From positions 1-33,608 of the forward strand of contig CASBHZ010000031.1 of NCBI GenBank assembly GCA_949123685.1: 33,608 nucleotides of DNA, given 5' to 3'. A program made the position numbers and the translations under genes. This DNA comes from an uncultured Bacteroidales bacterium (GTDB lineage: Bacteria; Bacteroidota; Bacteroidia; Bacteroidales; Muribaculaceae). A model generated the notes under the pieces. The model ran no database searches, was not told where the DNA came from, and saw nothing but the letters and a program-made list of their open reading frames with translations. Positions 1 through 8,653 of the stretch are shown here, piece by piece. The first letter of the stretch is position 1; each line of letters starts with the position of its first letter.

Positions 1-114
1 TTATTCAAAAGAGAGCCGCCCCAAATTTCACAGTTATTTTTAAACAACTTCTTAATATTTGAGGCATAAATATTTAAATGTTGTAAATATTATTTCGTGT
101 ATTTATTCATTATT

Positions 115-166
115 CATCCCGTATCGAATTTTTAAGGAATATTTCTTTGAAATTTGGTTCGGGATG
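115..166 (+). promoter_or_regulatory. possible leader hairpin upstream of tnaA
   Basis: CATCCCG (115-121) is complementary to CGGGATG (160-166), with a further partial AAATT/AATTT match inside. The element ends about 36 nt before the tnaA start, so it could fold in the 5' leader. I see no good TAnnTTTG promoter and no convincing tnaC-like leader peptide in positions 1-202, which are otherwise AT-rich. A regulatory role is only a guess. Confidence 0.3.
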
Positions 167-202
167 CTTAATTTTACTGAATAAACAATAAAATCGAATA
201 CA

Positions 203-1579
203 ATGGAACTTCCCTTTGCAGAATCATGGAAAATCAAGATGGTGGAGCCCATCAGAAAGAGCACGCGAGAAGAGCGTGAGAAATGGCTCCGTGAAGCAGA
301 CTATAACGTGTTTATGCTTCGTGCCGATCAAGTATATATCGATTGCCTGACCGATTCCGGCACCGGCGCGATGAGCGACCGCCAGTGGGCGGCTATGATG
401 ACCGGAGACGAGTCTTATGCCGGAGCAAGGTCATTTTATGAACTTCGCGACACTATCACCCGCATCACCGGTTTTGAATACGTAATTCCGACACATCAGG
501 GTAGGGCTGCGGAGAATGTATTGTTCTCTCACTTGGTGAAAGAGGGCGATATCGTGCCCGGAAATTCACATTTCGATACAACAAAGGGTCACATTGAAAG
601 CCGTAAGGCGTTTGCTGTGGATTGCACCGTAGACGAGGCAAAAGACACTCAGTTGGAGGTGCCTTTTAAAGGAAATGTAGACCTCAATAAGCTTCAGGCT
701 GTATTGGAGAAGGATGCCGACAAGATACCGTTCATTATCGTGACCATTACCAATAACACTGCCGGAGGACAACCAGTGTCTATGGAGAATCTGCGCGGAG
801 TGCGCAAACTTGCCGACAAGTTTGGCAAGAGGGTAGTGTTTGATTCGGCACGCTTTGCAGAGAACGCTTATTTCATCAAGATGCGCGAACCTGAATTTAA
901 GGATGCCACAATAAAGGAGATATGCCGGGAGATGTTCAGCCTTGCTGATATCATGACGATGTCTTCTAAGAAAGACGGACTCGTGAATATGGGTGGCTTT
1001 ATAGCTACAAGATGGGAAGATATCTATGAAGGTGCAAAACGTTTTGTTATTCCATTCGAGGGCTTCCTGACATATGGAGGTATGAACGGACGTGATATGG
1101 CAGCCTTGGCGGTAGGTCTTGACGAGAATACGGAATTTGACATGTTGCAGACACGTATCAAGCAGGTTGAATATCTTGCTGCTAAATTGGATGAATATGG
1201 CATCCCTTATCAGCGTCCTGTAGGTGGTCATGCGCTCTTCATTGATGCAGACAAGGTGCTTGACAGGGTTCCCAAAGAGGAGTTCCCGGCGCAGATGCTC
1301 ACGATAGAGCTTTATCGTGAGGCGGGTGTTCGCGGATGTGAGATAGGTTATCTTCTTGCCGACAGAGATCCCGTGACACGCGAAAACCGTTTTAACGGCA
1401 ATGACTTCCTAAGGCTATGTATTTGCCGCCGCACATATACTGACAACCACATGAACGTGATTGCCGCCGCCTTGAAGAACGTATATGATAGGCGCCATGA
1501 GATCACCCGTGGTGTCAAGATCAAATGGGAAGCGGAGCTGATGCGCCATTTCACCGTCAAACTCGAACCTCTCGGATAA
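203..1579 (+). CDS. tnaA: tryptophanase (L-tryptophan indole-lyase)
   Basis: PLP-dependent beta-eliminating lyase that cleaves L-tryptophan to indole, pyruvate and ammonia in the cytoplasm. The 458-aa length is usual for the family. The N-terminal blocks (MVEPI, LLTDSGTGAM-like, GDESYAGA) are hallmarks of the tryptophanase/tyrosine phenol-lyase family. The PLP lysine is the second Lys of SSKKDG (K257). The C-terminal RHFTVKL contains a His (H449) at the place of the E. coli tryptophanase active-site His, where tyrosine phenol-lyases carry Phe; this favours tryptophanase. It is followed by a strong hairpin and stands alone, without the tryptophan permease that accompanies it in enterobacteria. 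The ATG at 203 fits the conserved N-terminus. Indole is a known signal in gut communities; that role is background knowledge, not visible here. Confidence 0.95.
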   Translation: MELPFAESWKIKMVEPIRKSTREEREKWLREADYNVFMLRADQVYIDCLTDSGTGAMSDRQWAAMMTGDESYAGARSFYELRDTITRITGFEYVIPTHQGRAAENVLFSHLVKEGDIVPGNSHFDTTKGHIESRKAFAVDCTVDEAKDTQLEVPFKGNVDLNKLQAVLEKDADKIPFIIVTITNNTAGGQPVSMENLRGVRKLADKFGKRVVFDSARFAENAYFIKMREPEFKDATIKEICREMFSLADIMTMSSKKDGLVNMGGFIATRWEDIYEGAKRFVIPFEGFLTYGGMNGRDMAALAVGLDENTEFDMLQTRIKQVEYLAAKLDEYGIPYQRPVGGHALFIDADKVLDRVPKEEFPAQMLTIELYREAGVRGCEIGYLLADRDPVTRENRFNGNDFLRLCICRRTYTDNHMNVIAAALKNVYDRRHEITRGVKIKWEAELMRHFTVKLEPLG

Positions 1580-1631
1580 TCCTCGGATAATTAAGGAGTG
1601 TCACTGCATCTGGGCAATGGCATAATGTATA

Positions 1632-1673
1632 AGAATGGGCATTTTCAACATCAGTGTTGAAAATGCCCATTCT
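1632..1673 (+). terminator. hairpin terminator after tnaA
   Basis: Perfect 19-bp inverted repeat (arms 1632-1650 and 1655-1673) with a TCAG loop, 52 nt after the tnaA stop. There is no clear T-run after it, so it is an atypical terminator or a 3'-end stabiliser. The stem is long and GC-balanced enough to be very stable. Confidence 0.65.
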
Positions 1674-1804
1674 ATATTCCAGAACAAATAAACTATAATT
1701 ATTGCTATGAGCATATACGCCATATCAGAATTAATGTCAAAATTATCGTTCACCTATTGACGTTAGAATACTCCACTAAGCTGCATCTTAGACGAGATAC
1801 TGAC

Positions 1805-1854
1805 AAAAATGTTCGGTTCTGTGTGCAGAAAACCGAACATTTTTATTACCTTTG
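1805..1854 (+). promoter_or_regulatory. palindromic operator and -7 promoter element of the abiE pair
   Basis: A perfect 14-bp inverted repeat AAAAATGTTCGGTT / AACCGAACATTTTT (1805-1818 and 1831-1844, 12-nt spacer) sits just upstream of a TACCTTTG box (1847-1854), which matches the Bacteroidota -7 consensus TAnnTTTG. The palindrome covers the place where the -33 element should be, so a protein bound there would block RNA polymerase. AbiEi antitoxins are known to repress their own operon through inverted repeats, so this is the probable autoregulatory site. The start codon is at 1880, about 25 nt downstream. Confidence 0.6.
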
Positions 1855-1879
1855 CACTTGAAATATAAAACAATAGGGG

Positions 1880-2611
1880 ATGACTGTAGCCCAACAGATA
1901 GAGAATAGGGTCAATCTTATTGACGATGGTACTGTTTTCTCCATCGAAGACCTCGGATTTCCTGCCGAATGGTGGGAAAACATCCGGGTCAAATTATCAC
2001 GCATGGTCGGCAAAGGGCTGATTAAGAAACTATCGAAAGGCAGGTTCTATAAACCTAAGAAGTCTGTTTTTGGAACGTTGAAGCCGAATTTGCAAGAGAT
2101 TGTCAAGGACCTCATTTATGATAAAGGCGGCAAACCGATAGGTTACCTAACCGGATATTCCATCTGGAATGATATGGCACTGACAACACAGGTCGCGAGT
2201 GTGATAATGTTAGGCACCAATAAAAGACATAATGCCACTAAAAGAGGTATATACTCAATTCGCTTTGTCAATCAGTCCAATAAAATAACCAAAGATAACA
2301 TTTACCTTTTACAAATTCTTGACACGATTAAGTTTATTAAAAAGATTCCGGATACAGAGATTGCCCGTTCAATAACGGTACTGAAATCATCTATCGGACA
2401 ATTGCAGGAGAATGAGATTAAGAAAATCATCAGATTATCGGATAAGTATCAGCCACGTGTGAAAGCCATTCTCGGTGCAATTCTTGATGATTTAGGATAT
2501 GACAGCTACACCACGGTGCTTCGTGCCGTACTTAATCCCGGAACAAAATATAAAATAGGGTTGGGAAATGCCATTGAATTACTCAACAAAGATAAATGGA
2601 ATATTGAATGA
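1880..2611 (+). CDS. abiEi: AbiEi-like antitoxin/transcriptional repressor (type IV TA)
   Basis: 243-aa protein with an N-terminal winged-helix-like part (about residues 5-60, ending in KGLIKKLSKGRFYKPKK) followed by a longer domain, the layout of AbiEi/DUF6088 antitoxins. Such proteins counteract the AbiEii nucleotidyltransferase without binding it directly and repress the operon. Its stop overlaps the next start by 4 bp (ATGA, 2608-2611), implying coupled translation with the toxin. It is preceded by a palindrome that is the likely binding site. Family assignment rests mostly on the partner gene and on the N-terminal domain, so subfamily is uncertain. Confidence 0.75.
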   Translation: MTVAQQIENRVNLIDDGTVFSIEDLGFPAEWWENIRVKLSRMVGKGLIKKLSKGRFYKPKKSVFGTLKPNLQEIVKDLIYDKGGKPIGYLTGYSIWNDMALTTQVASVIMLGTNKRHNATKRGIYSIRFVNQSNKITKDNIYLLQILDTIKFIKKIPDTEIARSITVLKSSIGQLQENEIKKIIRLSDKYQPRVKAILGAILDDLGYDSYTTVLRAVLNPGTKYKIGLGNAIELLNKDKWNIE

Positions 2612-3576
2612 AACTTCATGATAACAAGCGGTCATTTCGAGAGGCAATAGAATTGACTGCACAAGAACTTGAAATCTATCCTGAATTTGTCGAAAAGGAT
2701 TACTGGATATGCCAGATATTACAGAATCTGTCGCGAAATCCTGCGGCGACAAAGACAGTGTGGAAAGGCGGAACGTCGTTGTCTAAGGCTTACGGCCTTA
2801 TTGCCAGGTTCTCATCAGATGTTGACTTCGCCATATTGGGCGAAGGTCTGAGCCAGAATCAGCAGAAAAAGCTCGTGGCAAGGATAGGACATGAATCTAC
2901 CGCCGGCATGGAGGAAGTTGAGAAGTCCGATACTATCAAGAACAATCGCTTTCGTAAGACGTACCATATTTACAAGTCTGTTTTAGATGGTATCAATAGG
3001 GGCACGTCCAATGTAATGAGCAATCAGGTGATTGTAGAAATCAACACCTACGGTAATCCATACCCTTACGAAAGAAGGGAAATCAAATCCTTTATCACCG
3101 AAATGATGGAGCGCCGAGGCCTGAACGGTATGATTGCCGATCTTGACATGAATCCCTTCGTTTTGAATGTGCTTGACAAACGGCGTACTCTCTGTGAAAA
3201 AGTGGTATCACTTTTGAGATTCTCCTTTGAAGATGACCCGACTGTAGGCCTTGTCTCTAAGATACGACATTTCTACGATCTGCATTTTCTCCTCGGTGAT
3301 GAAGAATGCCGCGATTATATAGCAGGAGATTTGAAACAGAATCTTGTTGAGCTTATCGAACACGACAAGAAAGAATTTGATCGTCCTCCAAAATGGCGCG
3401 ACGCCCTCATCCTCTCTTCGCCTCTGATTGTTGATTTCGATTCAACATGGGATAAGATTGCGAACGCATATCAATCTGAACTGTCTGTTCTGGCATATCG
3501 GACAATCCCCGGACCGAATGAAATTGCAGATTCAATGAAAGGTCTTATCAATGTTGTCGTCGATGCGGTTCGATAA
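2608..3576 (+). CDS. abiEii: AbiEii-like nucleotidyltransferase toxin (type IV TA)
   Basis: 322-aa member of the AbiEii/AbiGii (MenT-like) nucleotidyltransferase toxins. Visible motifs: VEKDYWI (28-34), the polymerase-beta-like GGTSLSKAYG (54-63), then RFSSDVDF (67-74) with the metal-binding Asp pair D71/D73. These toxins inhibit growth, in studied cases by adding nucleotides to tRNA acceptor ends, and can give abortive phage resistance. Length and motif spacing are normal and the frame is intact, so the toxin is probably functional. It overlaps the antitoxin by 4 bp. It sits between a housekeeping gene and the end of a surface-polysaccharide locus, a common site for accessory defence genes. 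Confidence 0.85.
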   Translation: MKLHDNKRSFREAIELTAQELEIYPEFVEKDYWICQILQNLSRNPAATKTVWKGGTSLSKAYGLIARFSSDVDFAILGEGLSQNQQKKLVARIGHESTAGMEEVEKSDTIKNNRFRKTYHIYKSVLDGINRGTSNVMSNQVIVEINTYGNPYPYERREIKSFITEMMERRGLNGMIADLDMNPFVLNVLDKRRTLCEKVVSLLRFSFEDDPTVGLVSKIRHFYDLHFLLGDEECRDYIAGDLKQNLVELIEHDKKEFDRPPKWRDALILSSPLIVDFDSTWDKIANAYQSELSVLAYRTIPGPNEIADSMKGLINVVVDAVR

Positions 3577-3908
3577 AGCCTTGTGCCCACGGGCGAGAGA
3601 GCTGTCGGAAAAATGAATAAAATGATTCGTTACATACTCGTTACACAAGAAAAATGAGCGAGCGTAACTGATTGAAATAACTGCATTTGGAGTGTAAAGA
3701 ACAAGTCCCTCCAGCTCCACTGTGTACTTCCGAACCAACTTGGAAAATTCGAAAAAACCTCGGACTATCAAGTAGTTCCGAGGTTTTTCGTGTCTAATCC
3801 TATCGATTGAGGACTGATACAAGACTAAAATTCTTTATTTCTACATGGTTGTTATATATGGCAATGGCAATGTATCATACAGCATCATGGTAACTCCTAT
3901 GGCATAGA
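3577..3908. other. intergenic region between convergent abiE and polysaccharide genes
   Basis: No gene that I can support. It contains the bidirectional terminator at 3753-3788. An antisense frame (3532-3822, minus) would encode 96 aa, but it runs through the 3' end of abiEii and the terminator stem and shows no recognisable domain. Confidence 0.6.
3753..3788. terminator. bidirectional terminator between abiEii and the polysaccharide locus
   Basis: Stem AAAAACCTCGGA / TCCGAGGTTTTT (3753-3764 and 3777-3788) with an A-run on one side and a T-run on the other, so it works as an intrinsic terminator on both strands. It can end abiEii transcription from the left and the long minus-strand polysaccharide transcript from the right. 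Confidence 0.75.
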
Positions 3909-4667
3909 TTATTTTATATATTTAAGAAATCCATATAATAAGTATTTCATCATAAAATAAGTTGCCACAACAGGCTTTACACCTTCTACATTACGCAGTA
4001 TATACCATTGATTGCGAATCATAGCAAATTTATTGGATGAACGGCTGTTTTGCTGTTCCCGATACAACGCATGAACTTTTCCCGTGTTATAGGCATACAC
4101 ATTTTTCTTGAGAATTTCAAGCCAAAACACAAAGTCTTCTTTGGGGATAGACTGAAAACGCGTATTCCCTATTATATCCTTTGTAAGAAGCACAGTGAGA
4201 CAAGGAATTGTACATGTTTCCAGAACATCCCAGAAACCCGATCGAGCTGGCATCATCACCTGTCGATGGCTGCGTTTACCAATTGTGTCAATTTTTTCAT
4301 AATTTGAATATACAAAATCGTAATTGTTATCATGCAGGAACTGCACTTGCTCTCTCAGCTTATTGGGCAACCATATGTCATCAGCGTCCAGAAATGCGAT
4401 AATCTCACCATGTGCATTGTCTATACCAATATTCCTTGGAATTGAAGGAGATCCAGATGCTCTATCTGTTTTAAAATATTTTATACGCGCATCTTTACGG
4501 GTATATCCCTCTATGATATCTAATGAACTGTCCGTAGAGCAATCATCAACGATTACCATCTCCCAATTCGAATATGACTGTGCCAATACAGAGTCTATTG
4601 TCTGCCCGATCAAAGCTGCGGCATTATAACACGGAGTAACAACTGTTACAAGGGGACAATAATACAT
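3909..4667 (-). CDS. family 2 glycosyltransferase (last gene of locus)
   Basis: 252-aa GT2 (GT-A fold) inverting glycosyltransferase, cytoplasmic face of the inner membrane, expected to add one sugar to the lipid-linked repeat unit. The N-terminal VTVVTPCYNAA (residues 7-17), the nucleotide-binding DDCSTDSS (41-48) and the metal-binding DADD (94-97) are all present. The C-terminus (about 235-250, YFMMKYLLYGFLKYIK) is hydrophobic/basic and may touch the membrane. It is separated from the upstream GT2 by about 120 nt, the only real gap in the distal part of the operon. Sugar specificity cannot be read from sequence. Confidence 0.85.
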   Translation of the reverse strand: MYYCPLVTVVTPCYNAAALIGQTIDSVLAQSYSNWEMVIVDDCSTDSSLDIIEGYTRKDARIKYFKTDRASGSPSIPRNIGIDNAHGEIIAFLDADDIWLPNKLREQVQFLHDNNYDFVYSNYEKIDTIGKRSHRQVMMPARSGFWDVLETCTIPCLTVLLTKDIIGNTRFQSIPKEDFVFWLEILKKNVYAYNTGKVHALYREQQNSRSSNKFAMIRNQWYILRNVEGVKPVVATYFMMKYLLYGFLKYIK

Positions 4668-4787
4668 AATTTATGATTTTAGAGACAAAACGAATACATG
4701 GCTATCAAATAATCCGAAACAACATGCATTGATTAGTGGTAAAGTCAGATTGAATTATTATGTGATAAGCTGCTTTCAACCTGTGAT

Positions 4788-5696
4788 TTATAAAAATTTT
4801 GCTATATTTATATGAAAATAGTATGCTAATATCAGATTAAGAGTTTTTTTCATTGTTATTCTCTTAAAATGTTTGATTCTCAGATGAGATTTTATATGAC
4901 CTCTTAAAACTTTATTGCCGGGACTAACCCCCATACGCAATGAAGATGATGATACAAGCAAATAAATGCAGTCTAAATTCTCATTGGAAATATATAAACC
5001 TGGAGATTTTTCAATGCAATTGATTGCCTTAAAGGCCTCAAGAGTCACAATATCGTTCCTTTTATGAGTGACAGAGGATTCAAGTTGAACATAATTATAC
5101 AGACAATCATTTAATACTCTAATTCTTCTTGAGGCTGCTATAGTTTGAAAGCAAACCGCCATATCCTCGCCAATTCTAAGACCTGTTGGGACAAGAACAT
5201 CTTTAAACAATTTCTTTCTAAATGCCTTGGCCCAAACTTGCCATCTCAGCCGTCCGTCAGAAAGCAAATTCAAACAGTCTTCTTTGCCATAATCAACTCT
5301 TCGATATGAAATAGTATCTATAATTTCTCCCTCTTCTGACACAATATTGATTCCTGAAAAAACAACATCAATATTATCTGATGTAAATGAAGAGATGAAG
5401 GTTTCTAAAGCATTAGATTCAAGTGTATCATCTACATCAAGAAAGGTTACTATTTCATTTGTCGCAACTCTGATACCATATTCTCTGGCTACTGCTACTC
5501 CTTCATTCTCTTTATCAAGAATCTTCAATCGGGAATCCAGCTTGGCTAAATCTTTAAGAAGAGAATATGAGTTGTCTCGACTTCCATCGTTTATGAATAC
5601 AGCCTCCCAGTCTTTAATAGACTGTTTTTTTAAACTTTCATAGCACTGAGATATAAAGCGTTCGCCATTATATACAGGTATGATCACACTAATCAT
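4788..5696 (-). CDS. family 2 glycosyltransferase
   Basis: 302-aa GT2 enzyme. MISVIIPVYNGERF at the N-terminus, FINDGSRDNS (34-43) for nucleotide binding, and FLDVDD (85-90) as the DxD metal site; a C-terminal basic region (about 265-302) may associate with the membrane. Its start overlaps the end of the upstream GT4 gene by 8 nt, so they are translationally coupled. Donor and acceptor are unknown. AT-rich coding like its neighbours from 3.9 to 11 kb. Confidence 0.85.
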   Translation of the reverse strand: MISVIIPVYNGERFISQCYESLKKQSIKDWEAVFINDGSRDNSYSLLKDLAKLDSRLKILDKENEGVAVAREYGIRVATNEIVTFLDVDDTLESNALETFISSFTSDNIDVVFSGINIVSEEGEIIDTISYRRVDYGKEDCLNLLSDGRLRWQVWAKAFRKKLFKDVLVPTGLRIGEDMAVCFQTIAASRRIRVLNDCLYNYVQLESSVTHKRNDIVTLEAFKAINCIEKSPGLYISNENLDCIYLLVSSSSLRMGVSPGNKVLRGHIKSHLRIKHFKRITMKKTLNLILAYYFHINIAKFL

Positions 5697-6810
5697 TTGA
5701 TAAACTTTTAAATAGGGAATCCCATTTTTTCATAATGTTTTCTTTATGGTAATTTTTTGACTCGCTGAATGCGAATTGAGATGCATCTATTCTGTGATGT
5801 GGGTTTGCTAACCAAAAAATTATAGCATTAGATAATTCATGAATATCATTACGCGGAACCAATGAGCCAAAAGATGGTTTAACAATGTCTTGTGGACCAC
5901 ACGGACAAGAGAACGAAACAATCGGCAATCCGTAAGAAATAGCCTCTAATAATACAAGTGGCAGACCTTCGTAACGGGAACTCAGAATATATAGAGAACT
6001 ATTGAGATACTCCCTTTCGATTTCGTTAGTAGGTGAATATAATTTAACCGAATCAGTTAATTCATAATCATCGATCAGTTTTATAAGTTCTGATTTATCT
6101 CCACCTCCGACTATCGCAAGCTGCCAATCAGGGTATTTTTTGTGAACTGTCTTCCAGGCTTTGATCAACATATCAAATCCTTTCTGATAGTCGGCACGTC
6201 CGATGCTTAGCACTCTTTTTGAAGTCAGATTTGTTATCTTATCTCCGCTTTTATTACAAAAATTAGGAATAACACATATATTTTTTAAATTGCCCCATTG
6301 CTTCCTATCTTCTTGAGTCAGAACAATAAACCTGTCGTAATAATTAATTATTTTTTTCCAATGGAAAGTTCTTAGATATTGCAGTTTTGCTATAATGCGG
6401 CTTTGTGCACGTGCAACCTTATAATAACGCTGAAAATGAAATTCAACTATCTTTTTACTCCCGTCTTTAATCTTATAAAGAAATGAAAAATCAAAATCCA
6501 TCAGAGAAATGACAATATCAAATTGTTCTTTCTCAAGCACTTCTCTTAATCGAATCTTATGATGCTTTAATAACAATAGTTTTTTAACATGCCAGAGCTT
6601 ACTATTTTTGAAGTTGTTATAATTAATTCCCAGATCAATTACTCGTATATTATCAGACTTATTGAAGAAAACCGGTAAGTTGTTTTGATCAGTAGTAATT
6701 ATCGAAACATCATAATTAAGAACGTCTGCAAGATAATTAGCTTTTTGGATAAGAATATTTTCCATTCCACCGGAATTGTATAATCCCGAGATAGTATATG
6801 CGATTTTCAT
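5689..6810 (-). CDS. family 4 glycosyltransferase
   Basis: 373-aa retaining GT-B glycosyltransferase of the GT4 family. The N-terminal domain begins MKIAYTISGLYNSGGMEN (typical glycine-rich loop); the C-terminal Rossmann half has SIGRADYQKGFD and the EGLPLVLLEA E-x7-E motif that holds the nucleotide sugar, followed by GLPIVSFSCPCGPQDIV. Start overlaps the polymerase gene by 4 nt. Likely adds a hexose or N-acetylhexosamine to the growing repeat unit; specificity is not visible. Confidence 0.85.
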   Translation of the reverse strand: MKIAYTISGLYNSGGMENILIQKANYLADVLNYDVSIITTDQNNLPVFFNKSDNIRVIDLGINYNNFKNSKLWHVKKLLLLKHHKIRLREVLEKEQFDIVISLMDFDFSFLYKIKDGSKKIVEFHFQRYYKVARAQSRIIAKLQYLRTFHWKKIINYYDRFIVLTQEDRKQWGNLKNICVIPNFCNKSGDKITNLTSKRVLSIGRADYQKGFDMLIKAWKTVHKKYPDWQLAIVGGGDKSELIKLIDDYELTDSVKLYSPTNEIEREYLNSSLYILSSRYEGLPLVLLEAISYGLPIVSFSCPCGPQDIVKPSFGSLVPRNDIHELSNAIIFWLANPHHRIDASQFAFSESKNYHKENIMKKWDSLFKSLSND

Positions 6811-7907
6811 AAACTATGTTTTAAATTGGAGATGAGTCCTGTTACTTCATAAAGAAATCCAATCAACAAACAAGTCTTAAAGTATTTAAACTTTATTATA
6901 CCTTTATCTGCCAATGAAACCATAACAATACTTATTGGAATCAAGGCCATATATCTTATTCTGTATGCAAATACATTAGTTCCAAGAGGAAGAGACTGAA
7001 TAGCGATTGACAGCAAAACAATAATTATGCATATATTATTAAGTACAATTTCTGAACGAAGTCGCGAGACACTTATTCCTTGAGACTTTAATAAACCCTT
7101 TGTCGTATAATACACAGGCAAAACAAAAATTCCAATCTCAAAAAGTCCTCTCAGTTTACCTAATAGAGTAGCGTCTGATCCATTATATGATTCAGATGTG
7201 TAATAACTAAGTTTCGTCATTAAATAAGCATCTGATAATGGATTGGAGAGAAAATATACGAATATTTCAGTAATAACGATACTCGTCAAACCAGACAAAA
7301 CAAAAAGAAGAATTATATTTTTTTTGTTTAATCTCAGAAAAATGGAAGCTATTCCTATTAATATCGCAATAATAAGAGAATTATGAAAAAAATACGAACT
7401 AACGAATATTCCAAGACCTATCAACCTGTTTAAAAATTTTTCTTCTCTTAAAAATAAAACCAATCCATAAAAGAGTACACACATACCTAATGATGCACGG
7501 GCATAAGCAAATAATCCTATGTATACGACAAAAAGAAAATATAATGAATGGTTAATGCTGATGTTTAGCACTTTTGCTGTGAAACAAAAAATAATTAATG
7601 CTGATATCCAGATTGCAGCTCTGAATAATACATAATTATAGGATACAAGATTCCCTAACCATAAATAAATTTTTTCAATACCACCTGTAGAATTATTGGA
7701 AAAATCATTTAAACGAATCTCGTAATTGAAATAATCACCATCTGCAAAATAAGTTAGAGTAAAAAAAGAGAATAATATAAAAATAAGTAGTCCGATCCTG
7801 TTTTGATCTCTACATTTATACTGAGAATTAATTGTCCAATTATAACAGATAAAGCATACAAACAAATAATACAGAAGACAGTATATATTCTGTGAAAGAG
7901 AAGCCAT
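6807..7907 (-). CDS. wzy: EpsG-family / Wzy-type polysaccharide polymerase
   Basis: 366-aa integral membrane protein with about ten hydrophobic segments and a short periplasmic loop near residues 50-80 (FADGDYFNYEIRLNDFSNN) typical of EpsG-like polymerases. These proteins join lipid-linked repeat units in the periplasm. Wzy proteins have little sequence conservation, so the call rests on topology and on sitting in an operon with Wzx and glycosyltransferases. Start is 14 nt after the licD stop; end overlaps the GT4 gene. Confidence 0.7.
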   Translation of the reverse strand: MASLSQNIYCLLYYLFVCFICYNWTINSQYKCRDQNRIGLLIFILFSFFTLTYFADGDYFNYEIRLNDFSNNSTGGIEKIYLWLGNLVSYNYVLFRAAIWISALIIFCFTAKVLNISINHSLYFLFVVYIGLFAYARASLGMCVLFYGLVLFLREEKFLNRLIGLGIFVSSYFFHNSLIIAILIGIASIFLRLNKKNIILLFVLSGLTSIVITEIFVYFLSNPLSDAYLMTKLSYYTSESYNGSDATLLGKLRGLFEIGIFVLPVYYTTKGLLKSQGISVSRLRSEIVLNNICIIIVLLSIAIQSLPLGTNVFAYRIRYMALIPISIVMVSLADKGIIKFKYFKTCLLIGFLYEVTGLISNLKHSL

Positions 7908-7921
7908 ATGCCGAGCATCAA

Positions 7922-8653
7922 TTATTTAAAAGCTTTATAAACGACTTTTTTACCAATCCATAGATTAGATTCTGGTTCTCCTCCTCTCCAATTCGGATCA
8001 GGTATCATATAATTGTCTCCATAATAAGAGCGCAATATTGTATCGTAATTATTAGGAATTGGCAATTTTATATTTTCAAATGGCACATATTCAAATTTAT
8101 GTGGCATATCGAAAAAGAACCGATATATTTTAAAATTCCCAAATCTTTTAATACATTCTTCCCACGTTACACAGTTGTCCATATAATCAAAGGTAGTGCA
8201 ATATGGGATATTTGTATCAAGATCATTGTAGAAATAGAAAATATCTATAGCTACCCCATTCTTTTCAAAAGTATCCTCCATTCCACTGTTGCCATCGTCT
8301 ATTAGAAACCTGTGTTTGTGTAGAAACCCTCTTTTAATCAACTCAGCCCTCATTTTTTCATTATAATCATTTCGCCACACGGCTACATCAATATCAAAAT
8401 CATGAGGAATAAATCCTTTTTCCCTGACAGCTCCAATCAACGAACCCCAGAAAAGGCAATAAGGGACATTAACTTCTCCTAAGATTTTATCAAATTCTGT
8501 TAATACAGCCAATGCATGTTTTTGAAATATCTCAATTTCCTTTTTTCTTATAGGATTATATATAAAATGACGATAAATTCCACCTAAAAAAAGGCGTACA
8601 CCTGGAATTTTTGTAAATGGATGAAATAGTCTCCTTATTTTAACAGAATTCAT
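7922..8653 (-). CDS. licD: LicD-family phosphocholine transferase
   Basis: 243-aa LicD/fukutin-like protein. The diagnostic block is at residues 69-90: WGSLIGAVREKGF followed by IPHDFDIDV, with Asp 85/87/89 as the nucleotidyltransferase-fold metal ligands. LicD proteins transfer phosphocholine from CDP-choline onto sugars of surface glycans (lipooligosaccharide in Haemophilus, teichoic acid in pneumococcus). The same operon encodes choline uptake, choline kinase and CTP:phosphocholine cytidylyltransferase, so choline is the likely cargo, though some family members may move other phospho-alcohols. One canonical Asp position (DDD in many LicD) reads HDFDID here, a common variant. Overlaps the upstream gene by 4 nt. 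Confidence 0.88.
   Translation of the reverse strand: MNSVKIRRLFHPFTKIPGVRLFLGGIYRHFIYNPIRKKEIEIFQKHALAVLTEFDKILGEVNVPYCLFWGSLIGAVREKGFIPHDFDIDVAVWRNDYNEKMRAELIKRGFLHKHRFLIDDGNSGMEDTFEKNGVAIDIFYFYNDLDTNIPYCTTFDYMDNCVTWEECIKRFGNFKIYRFFFDMPHKFEYVPFENIKLPIPNNYDTILRSYYGDNYMIPDPNWRGGEPESNLWIGKKVVYKAFK

Noticed and set aside
566..1231. 221-aa minus-strand frame inside tnaA
   Set aside because: Lies wholly antisense to a clear tryptophanase gene; Cys/His-rich shadow translation without domain features.
3532..3822. Antisense 96-aa frame at the end of abiEii
   Set aside because: It overlaps the toxin's 3' end and the bidirectional terminator, has no recognisable domain, and its amino-acid make-up fits a read-through of non-coding sequence. 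A database search for conservation would settle it.
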